From CAVSWT01 sp963731745 (GTDB lineage: Bacteria; Bacteroidota; Ignavibacteria; Ignavibacteriales; Ignavibacteriaceae), in contig CAVSWT010000009.1 in NCBI GenBank assembly GCA_963731745.1, positions 62,001-126,000 of the forward strand: DNA of 64,000 nucleotides, given 5' to 3'. Both the position numbers and the translations under genes were made by a program. Below are positions 57,293 to 64,000 of the stretch, piece by piece. Each line of letters begins with the position of its first letter. Within the stretch, counting starts at the first letter, position 1. The notes under the pieces are model-generated. The model worked only from the letters and a program-made list of their open reading frames with translations, had not been told where the DNA came from and made no database searches.

Positions 57293-58312
57293 TTAAAAAT
57301 GAATTCCCACAGTGAATCTATGAGTGCTATTCAGCATTCCGTAATCTGCCCAGGCATAATCGAAACTTAAATGAGTATTCCCGGAAAATCCAACACGAGC
57401 TCCGGCACCTAGCACGAGGCCGCCTTCAAGATCTTGTAAAAATAAATCACGATATCCGCCTCTAATTGCAAATGTATTAAGAAATGACCACTCTCCGCCA
57501 ACATTTATTCTTTCAGTATTATCATTTGAATGCATTGCGTCAGATGCAAGAATTAATCTATTCCAATCACTAATGTTTATAGAATAAGATAATCCAACCC
57601 TAAATAAAGTAGGCAGACTATAAGATCCCATTCTTAATTCTGCGGGAAGTGCTGGGTGGTCGCCATGTTTATCAGGATTTGCATCATAATTAAAATTTAT
57701 ATCTCTACCATCGTAAGATGCGCGAGGACCAAAGTTTGAAACGCTGGCGCCTATTGCAAGTCCCTCAATAGCGGTTTGATACTGAACACCAAAATTAAAA
57801 GACACATCAATCAAACTTGTATTGTAAATAGTTTCTTGTATATAATTAAATCCAATTCCTGCCGAAACTCTATCGGTAAGCTGAGCACCATAAGCCAAGC
57901 CCAGCGCCAAATTAGTTACATTGTAATATAAGCCTGTGTTTTTTTCTTTTTCAACAGTCCTTATTTCTATATCGCCCGAATTCAAAGAAGTTAATTGTAA
58001 CGCAAAAGTTCCAAGCCCTTCTAAATTAACAGCACCCACAGCATAATTGTATTTAATATCTGCAAGCCATTGGCCGTATGTAAACTGAGCATCAATATCA
58101 TGTATGCGCCCTAAGCTTGCGGGATTATAAAAAACAGCTGTGGCTTCATCGGAAAGCGAAGCTCCGGCATTGCCCATGGCAACTAATCTGGAACTAGGTT
58201 CAATTTTTAAAAATTGGCCGATTGTGGTGCCTACCTTAGATTGGCTGAAAATAGTGACTGTAAAAAGGATTAAAAATATTATTAAAATTTTATTCATTGT
58301 TTTCATTTTCAT
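57293..58312 (-). CDS. PorV/PorQ-family outer-membrane barrel protein, second copy
   Basis: 339 residues with a signal peptide (near FTVTIFSQ). SSRLVAMGNAGASLSDEATAVFYNPASL is the family N-terminal motif. FGVQYQTAIEGLAIGASVSNFG and LASDAMHSNDNTERINVGGEW match equivalent stretches in the copy at 2701-3729. The end FTVGIHF is barrel-like. It is 12 bases after the second giant Asp-rich T9SS protein gene. The repeated pairing supports a cargo-specific shuttle or pore. The 129 bases before the PpiC gene (57164-57292) hold only weak inverted repeats. Confidence 0.85.
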   Translation of the reverse strand: MKMKTMNKILIIFLILFTVTIFSQSKVGTTIGQFLKIEPSSRLVAMGNAGASLSDEATAVFYNPASLGRIHDIDAQFTYGQWLADIKYNYAVGAVNLEGLGTFALQLTSLNSGDIEIRTVEKEKNTGLYYNVTNLALGLAYGAQLTDRVSAGIGFNYIQETIYNTSLIDVSFNFGVQYQTAIEGLAIGASVSNFGPRASYDGRDINFNYDANPDKHGDHPALPAELRMGSYSLPTLFRVGLSYSINISDWNRLILASDAMHSNDNTERINVGGEWSFLNTFAIRGGYRDLFLQDLEGGLVLGAGARVGFSGNTHLSFDYAWADYGMLNSTHRFTVGIHF

Positions 58313-58324
58313 CCTGCTGCATTT

Positions 58325-61300
58325 TTATTTGATGATGGCAAATTTGCCAATGAAATCATCTTCACCTGCTGCTTGAACATGAAAGATGTACAACCCCGGG
58401 GCAACTTCAAGGTTATCTTTAGTACGAAGATTCCATGCAATATAATTTTGAAAACCTGTGTCCTGATGTAAGGTTTGAACAAGTTCACCTGTGATTGTAA
58501 AGATTCTTACTGTTGAACCATAAGGCAGAGCTCTAAATTCTATTCTGCGATCTCCGCGTCCCGTTTGAGCGTAAGGAGCTTGTTCAAAAGAAGCCATTCC
58601 AAGATATGGGTTAGGAACTACATAAGGTTTTTCTTTGTAGTCTTCTTTTTGTTGAGCTAAATCTATAAATGATGTATCGGTTACAAATTTATAAACATCC
58701 GTTTCGTTAAATGGAACATTAATTATTAACTGATATACATCTCCTTTTTGAGGGAATGTTGAATTAGCATATTTTGGGCCGTTAACTGAATCAACAGATA
58801 TTCTCCACACCGGACTCTTAGATGTACCGGAAGGTGTTGGAGCAAGTATATCAATAAATTCATTGTTCCTGCTAATAGTCTGGTTTCCATCTGTATCAAA
58901 AAATCTAAAGTCGACTGGAAATGTAGCCCCAGTTTTTGATTTGCCAATAATTGTAAATTTGGTAAATACTCTGGGAACACCAATTGAGGCGGATGAAGTA
59001 TCAACGACTTTATCATCAAAAACTATTGTATAATCTGCAGGATAGTTTGCCCTAATTGCATTTGCTGGAGTTGAAGTTTTTGATATTCTAGCAGTAAGCA
59101 GCATATTTGTTTTACTATTCGGCAGGAATCCCGAATCCAAAGTATCGACTTCCAAATCCGGCGGTGTACTAATCACCGGTAGTATTCCAGATCCCACCGG
59201 GCCTTTTCCTAATCCAATTAAATCTTTACCTCCTACAAAAATTGTATCCAAATTTCCTGATGTAACATCGAACATATCATAACTTGTTGCTTTAATTGAA
59301 TCTTTAGGAGAATTGAAATGAAGTTCATAAGTGTGGTTTTTGGGTATTAAATCCGGATTAGGAATATCAATTTGTACTTTTCCTTTTCCATATCCGCTTG
59401 GATGTTCTAGGTTTGTATAACTGCCGGGTGTATAACCAGGAGCCTGACCATTTGGATAAGTGATTACTATATTTTTAGGAAGTATTATTCCTCCCCGCAA
59501 AGTTTGATTAACTGAGATTGCACTTTCGGAAGGATAGACATTTAATAATTCGATCCCCCTATCATAAGAAGTAACCGCATAAAAATAGCGCTGTCCGTTA
59601 ACTACGGTCGTATCCTTAAATGTATGTTTAATACCGTTATCAGATCCTAAATAAAATTGAAGACCTTCAACTGAAATCTGACTATAGTCAAGAATTCCAT
59701 CATCCAGATCGAACACAGCTAATGCTTTACCAGGGCCAAGCGGTCCGGTACCCTGTGCATCATAAACTACTTGAGGATCTAAAAAACTTTCGTCTGTACT
59801 TCTGTAAATTTTATAACCTTCAAAATCATTAGTGTTGGTAATTGGATCGAAAGCATCTTCAGCAGCGTTATCCCAGGTTAAATTAACAAATCCATCACCA
59901 GCATAAGCATGAAGTGTAGGAAGCGGAGGCGGAGTGGCAAATTGATAATTCGCATTATAAATGGTTTGGACAATTTTCACGGTTTTAGTCATTTGATGTA
60001 AATCAGCTCCAAACGCTAAAGCAAGACTGAATCTCTCCGTCTTTGCGGTGCCTAAATAAAATGGTCCCGAAGCAAATAAAAAACCAATGTTATAATTTTT
60101 AACTCCTAAGTCAGCTTCAAACGGTGTTGGTCCGGTCCACATGTTGTATAAAACTTGCGGCCACATTTTTGCATCCATATAAAAAATTACGTTATCAGTT
60201 GGCCCAAGGCCACCGGCGCCAACTCTAATTCGATTTAATTTAAAACCTGTTAAACCAATTTGATCTGATTCATTTAAATCTGTTCTGTCAAAATTAGGTT
60301 CTCCAAGAGTCGGAATAGAATCGTTTTCTCCAGTATCAAATGTTCCGAAAATGCCGTCTGCGCCAGTATCATTATTCAACGTCCAATCCATGTCCTCGTC
60401 ACCGGTCCACCAAACACCTTTTTGATATGCAGGACGAAGTCTAAAATTTGCAAACTTATTTAATTTAACTGTATCATAGTTTGCTGCTATATAGTTAAGA
60501 ATGGCACCTTGTCCAACTATTTTTTGTCCAGGCCCACCATCTCTTTCCTCATCAACTATTCCATCGTCATCATTATCAATACCATCCACAGGATTTCCCG
60601 GTGTTTCTAAGTAAGCATATCCAAGGTACCCTGTGGTACCAAATTGTCCATGTCCGTTATAGTCCCATGTATAAACAAGATCCTGCCCTCCGGTTGTATC
60701 ATAAAATGCATTATCATCATCACTTTCATAAACTAAATCAAATGGGCTCAATGAACTTCCGCCAATACCGGAATCCATATAAAGCCCGAATATCACATCA
60801 TAGTTATAAACCGTAGTTCCTTCATTAGAAATATCATAATGCCAAAAAATTACATCGCGTGATTGAATATTAGCCCATTGAAATCCGCGCTGATTAACAC
60901 TAAGTGCCATGCCTCTTCTAGTGCTGTCACGAAAATCAGGATAAAAATTCCATTTACCGTAATAATCATCATCATAAACACAGAAGCTTTCCTGATCTGC
61001 GTTCGGCCTTTTACCAAAATATCCGTTCCATGACCCTCTCCAACCTGGATCATCAGGATCATTTACTTTATCAGGCCAGCTGTTCGGCCAGGTTCTTGGG
61101 TCATAACTTACTGCCGGAGATCTTCCAATATTTATAGCCGGATCTAATTGCAGATAACCAGGGCGCGGATTAAATCTTTGAAGTCTGCCGGTTTTTGGAT
61201 TAGTCTCCTGTCTTTCACGATAGCCTGTTTCCATAATATAAAAATCCTGAAGCTGACCGTTAGCATGTTCTTGAAGCTTCGCAAGAACAAAAGGAGTTAC

Positions 61301-61579
61301 ACCATCGCTATAATTTTCCAGCGAGCCTTTCGGCCATTCCATGGAATGAAATATTGTATAATCAGGGTTTGATGTAAAGTTCCCTGCCATTCCATAATTG
61401 AAAAAAAGTGTCCTGATTCTATTTGCGTCATGAGTTCCCTGTCTTACATAATCTTCTCCGCCTCTTTGATCTTGAGGTACAACATCCAGATACTGAGCAT
61501 TTAGTTTAGAAACAAAAAATACAGATATAATTAGCACTATAAATTTTAACTGCTGAAGAATAGTTTTCAATTTTAACAT
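58325..61579 (-). CDS. Giant Asp-rich T9SS-sorted surface protein, second copy
   Basis: 1084 residues with a signal peptide (near FVSKLNAQ). It follows the layout of 3745-6831: EWPKGSLENYSDGVTPF near the start, GFQWANIQSRDVIFWHYDI, an Asp-rich part (GIDNDDDGIVDEERDGG, GEDENDSIPT-type turns), then PNFDRTDLNESDQIGLTG. Fn3-like strands with YFYAVTSYDRG follow. The T9SS domain begins VVPNPYLGMASF, has GRGDRRIEF, and ends IGKFAIIK. It starts 2 bases after the TonB receptor stop, so the two are translationally linked. No SusD or enzyme motif is seen. It is likely a calcium-stabilised surface partner of the receptor. Confidence 0.8.
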   Translation of the reverse strand: MLKLKTILQQLKFIVLIISVFFVSKLNAQYLDVVPQDQRGGEDYVRQGTHDANRIRTLFFNYGMAGNFTSNPDYTIFHSMEWPKGSLENYSDGVTPFVLAKLQEHANGQLQDFYIMETGYRERQETNPKTGRLQRFNPRPGYLQLDPAINIGRSPAVSYDPRTWPNSWPDKVNDPDDPGWRGSWNGYFGKRPNADQESFCVYDDDYYGKWNFYPDFRDSTRRGMALSVNQRGFQWANIQSRDVIFWHYDISNEGTTVYNYDVIFGLYMDSGIGGSSLSPFDLVYESDDDNAFYDTTGGQDLVYTWDYNGHGQFGTTGYLGYAYLETPGNPVDGIDNDDDGIVDEERDGGPGQKIVGQGAILNYIAANYDTVKLNKFANFRLRPAYQKGVWWTGDEDMDWTLNNDTGADGIFGTFDTGENDSIPTLGEPNFDRTDLNESDQIGLTGFKLNRIRVGAGGLGPTDNVIFYMDAKMWPQVLYNMWTGPTPFEADLGVKNYNIGFLFASGPFYLGTAKTERFSLALAFGADLHQMTKTVKIVQTIYNANYQFATPPPLPTLHAYAGDGFVNLTWDNAAEDAFDPITNTNDFEGYKIYRSTDESFLDPQVVYDAQGTGPLGPGKALAVFDLDDGILDYSQISVEGLQFYLGSDNGIKHTFKDTTVVNGQRYFYAVTSYDRGIELLNVYPSESAISVNQTLRGGIILPKNIVITYPNGQAPGYTPGSYTNLEHPSGYGKGKVQIDIPNPDLIPKNHTYELHFNSPKDSIKATSYDMFDVTSGNLDTIFVGGKDLIGLGKGPVGSGILPVISTPPDLEVDTLDSGFLPNSKTNMLLTARISKTSTPANAIRANYPADYTIVFDDKVVDTSSASIGVPRVFTKFTIIGKSKTGATFPVDFRFFDTDGNQTISRNNEFIDILAPTPSGTSKSPVWRISVDSVNGPKYANSTFPQKGDVYQLIINVPFNETDVYKFVTDTSFIDLAQQKEDYKEKPYVVPNPYLGMASFEQAPYAQTGRGDRRIEFRALPYGSTVRIFTITGELVQTLHQDTGFQNYIAWNLRTKDNLEVAPGLYIFHVQAAGEDDFIGKFAIIK

Positions 61580-61581
61580 AG

Positions 61582-64000
61582 TTAATTACTCCTGAATGAA
61601 ATACCGAATTCAATTCTACGAGGCGCGCTTAACCTATTAGGGTCTAGGGGTTCTCCCGGCCGAATTGTCAGAGATGCAGTAGGATTGCCTGTATCCGAAT
61701 AAACAAAACCATTCGAATAATTCTGGTTAAATAAATTAAATACCCGGAAGAACACACTGAAATCGGTAAACCCAAAATTAAAATATTTTTCTGCCCGCAA
61801 GTCTACGGTTGCATAGCTTGGTTTTCTTCCTGAATTTTGTTCTTGCTGGGTTAAAAATCCCACTCCTAAATCAGGGGTATAAGGCTGGCCAGATGCATAC
61901 CTTATGATTGTACTTATCAAAAAATCGTTAGGCTCTTGATACATTGCTGTTATATTTAATGTATGCCTTTGATCCCATGTAAAAGGAATATCTCTCGGAC
62001 GCGGGTCTTCACCACCTAATGCTCGATCTGCCGTTTCTTTGGGATCGCTCGAATTTCCATCAGCAAAAATCAAACTGTAATCTACTGATGCACCAAAATT
62101 TCCTATAGGCCTTTGAGTTAGTGAAAAAGTAACTCCTGATACGCTTCCATAATCAACGTTTGTATTTCTAGCATACTGGCCAAAATTATATGTTTCAATT
62201 ACTTCTGTTCCTAAAAGATCACGAATATCTTTGTAGAAAAAAGTTAAATCGATACCCAGATTATCATTTATTGCTTGCTTCAATCCAACTTCATATTGAA
62301 CTGTAATTTCGGGACCAAGATCAGGATTTCCCAAATATTCCTGGGTAAATGTTGCCCCGCCTGTTAAATACTTTAGTACCTGGTAATTAGAATTATTGTA
62401 TAACGCACTATACTGAGGCATTTGATAAAAATGACCGTAAGAAAAATGTAATGCGGATTTGTCTGTCAACGGAAATCCAAAGCCTAACCGGGGAGCTAGT
62501 GTTTGTTTAATTTTTGCTTTTACCTGTTGAGAACCCGGTACTCCTTTTATTGAATTTGCCGGATTTTGAAGATTACTAGGAAGATATGCATTCGGATCAA
62601 AATACTCATACCTTAATCCTGCGCGAACAACTAGATCTCCTAATTCAATTCTATCTTGAAGATATACCGCTCCTTGATTGGGATAGTATGTTTCTACTTT
62701 TTTAAATCGAGGATCATTCGGGTCCACATCAGGAGGCTGGGGTTGAAGCCTTACAATATTTGTTGCCGGATCTGATTGAATAATTAATTGTCCGGGCGGC
62801 CCAAATTTTAATTGATTAAGCTGGCCTTCCACACCTGCTTCAATATAATTAGCTTTATTTGCTTGCCAGGAATAATCAATTTTGGCAACTCCAAAATTTG
62901 TTAGCTGTGAGTTCCGCCCATAATCTACTCCCGAAATAATAGCACCATATTCATATCCCTCAATACTTTTAGGATAATCAGCTTCTATATAGCGGGGGTC
63001 ATAAATAGATGAATATTTGTATTCCTTGAAGTCATAATAATTATGACGAACACTTATTTTATAAAACATTTCATTAGTAATTGTATGAGTAATATCAATT
63101 CCATGATTAATTGAAAATGTTTTTTTGTCCTTTAACCCGTCAGGATTTAAACGATATGCGAAGCTATACGCTTTCCCCCAGATATCATTAACTATGGCTA
63201 CATAGCTAATAGTAACTTTATTTATAGAATTGTTGGTTATTTTAAATTGTCCGCTCCATTCATTATAGGGATTCATCGAGATTTTTTTACTGTCACCTGT
63301 TGGGTGAACAACTCCAGCCGCAATATCATTGGAATCGGTTGGAACGAATCTTCTTTCTCCGTAAAGAAATCCATTATTAAAATATCTTCTTCCGCTGATT
63401 ATAAATGTTGTATTGGGAATATAAGTCGGGCCGCTTAAAGTGAGCTGGTAATTTTGAATTGTATATGGTAGAAAATCTTTATTGTTTGGATAATCTCCAT
63501 TATCTAATGGATAATAATCCCCGCCGTAAATTTCGCCAGAAACTAGAAAACGCTCACTGCCGCTTTTTAATGTAGCGTTAATAACCCCCGACATTGCATG
63601 GCCGTATTTAGCATCAAATGTTCCGCTTACAACAGAAACTTCCTGCAAAATTGATCTATCGAGTGAAAGACTGGATGAATTATCATAAGGATTATTTATA
63701 CTTACACCATCAACCTGGAATTGCACTTCACCCGATCTGCCGCCGCGAATATGGAATTGGTCTCCTGTCTGAACAATTCCAGCTTGAAGATTTATAATAT
63801 CATTTAAACTTTGCACGGGCAGGGTTTGAATTTGTTCAGCAGTAACAGTTTTTACAGAACTGGTTTGATTAAATTCTATAACTGGCTTTTGGGCAACTAC
63901 AAAAACGGTTTGAGATTCGACTGCAGTTGAAGAAAGCTTTACATCATTAAAAGTAGTTTTATCTGCAGAAATTTGTATGTTGGAAACAACTTCAGCATTA
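61582..64000 (-). CDS. TonB-dependent receptor, second copy (5' end beyond window)
   Basis: About 806 residues are visible; the frame stays open to 64000 and must begin upstream. The GTG at 63816 that a start-finder might pick lies inside the plug domain and is not the start. SVKTVTAEQIQTLPVQSLND and INLQAGIVQTGD belong to the plug. RGGRSGEVQFQVDGVSINNPY and FDAKYGHAMSGVINATLKSG follow. The barrel ends IEFGISFRSN. It closely parallels the receptor at 6849-9599 (shared GTEVIETY / GTEILNTY and FRVFNLF-type strands). It leads the second receptor / Asp-rich protein / PorV triad. Confidence 0.9.
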   Translation of the reverse strand, partial: NAEVVSNIQISADKTTFNDVKLSSTAVESQTVFVVAQKPVIEFNQTSSVKTVTAEQIQTLPVQSLNDIINLQAGIVQTGDQFHIRGGRSGEVQFQVDGVSINNPYDNSSSLSLDRSILQEVSVVSGTFDAKYGHAMSGVINATLKSGSERFLVSGEIYGGDYYPLDNGDYPNNKDFLPYTIQNYQLTLSGPTYIPNTTFIISGRRYFNNGFLYGERRFVPTDSNDIAAGVVHPTGDSKKISMNPYNEWSGQFKITNNSINKVTISYVAIVNDIWGKAYSFAYRLNPDGLKDKKTFSINHGIDITHTITNEMFYKISVRHNYYDFKEYKYSSIYDPRYIEADYPKSIEGYEYGAIISGVDYGRNSQLTNFGVAKIDYSWQANKANYIEAGVEGQLNQLKFGPPGQLIIQSDPATNIVRLQPQPPDVDPNDPRFKKVETYYPNQGAVYLQDRIELGDLVVRAGLRYEYFDPNAYLPSNLQNPANSIKGVPGSQQVKAKIKQTLAPRLGFGFPLTDKSALHFSYGHFYQMPQYSALYNNSNYQVLKYLTGGATFTQEYLGNPDLGPEITVQYEVGLKQAINDNLGIDLTFFYKDIRDLLGTEVIETYNFGQYARNTNVDYGSVSGVTFSLTQRPIGNFGASVDYSLIFADGNSSDPKETADRALGGEDPRPRDIPFTWDQRHTLNITAMYQEPNDFLISTIIRYASGQPYTPDLGVGFLTQQEQNSGRKPSYATVDLRAEKYFNFGFTDFSVFFRVFNLFNQNYSNGFVYSDTGNPTASLTIRPGEPLDPNRLSAPRRIEFGISFRSN

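Noticed and set aside
63814..63816. GTG as the start of the second TonB receptor
   Set aside because: The frame is open and receptor-like up to 64000; the codon lies within the plug domain.
1..64000. CRISPR array, tRNA, rRNA or insertion sequence
   Set aside because: No regularly spaced repeats, cloverleaf-like sequences, ribosomal RNA segments or transposase motifs were seen on either strand.

Overview
The window is AT-rich DNA that most resembles the Ignavibacteria / Melioribacter-like branch of the Bacteroidota. The reasons are many secreted proteins ending in type IX secretion (T9SS) sorting domains with 'NYPNPFN' motifs and basic tails (LILLK, FAIIK, MLLK), PorV-like barrels, TonB receptors with carboxypeptidase-like N-domains, and no SusD homologue. 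Taxonomy is inferred from protein style only. The theme throughout is capture and breakdown of beta-glucans and probably other decorated glycans.

Layout. (1) 1-9599, minus strand: a tight operon of TonB receptor, ~1030-residue Asp-rich T9SS protein, PorV-like barrel, circularly permuted GH16 lichenase and GH16 laminarinase lipoprotein (cut by the window edge). (2) 9731-12196: a multi-domain T9SS carbohydrate-binding protein behind a strong terminator hairpin. (3) 12303-19875: a vSGLT-like Na+/sugar symporter, a small unknown ORF, a secreted alpha/beta hydrolase, and a sensory cassette of membrane-anchored solute-binding protein, histidine kinase and sigma-54 activator. Good -24/-12 sites lie in front of the symporter and the small ORF. 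(4) 20313-34946, plus strand: sugar transporter (FucP/GluP type), ROK glucokinase, three GH3 enzymes, GH5, an esterase lipoprotein, a PpiC foldase and an SGNH esterase. (5) 34960-38553, minus: DUF493 protein, NatA/NatB-type ABC exporter, small barrel and small unknown protein. (6) 38808-57163, minus: EEP-family enzyme, GH2-malectin, GH31, sulfatase, CBM-SGNH-GH3 fusion, three GH144-like proteins and a second PpiC foldase. (7) 57293-64000, minus: a second PorV / Asp-rich T9SS protein / TonB receptor triad, the receptor cut by the window edge.

How it may work together (inference): secreted GH16, GH5 and GH144-like enzymes cut glucans outside the cell. The TonB receptor plus Asp-rich surface protein captures oligosaccharides, with PorV serving export of the T9SS cargo. 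Periplasmic GH3 enzymes release glucose, which enters through the symporter or FucP-type carrier and is phosphorylated by the ROK kinase. The binding-protein / kinase / sigma-54 activator cassette may sense the sugar and switch on the symporter.

Four genes carry five single-base frame breaks, each repaired by removing one base and none with other decay. This suggests consensus errors or very recent mutations. No tRNA, rRNA, CRISPR array or insertion sequence was seen.
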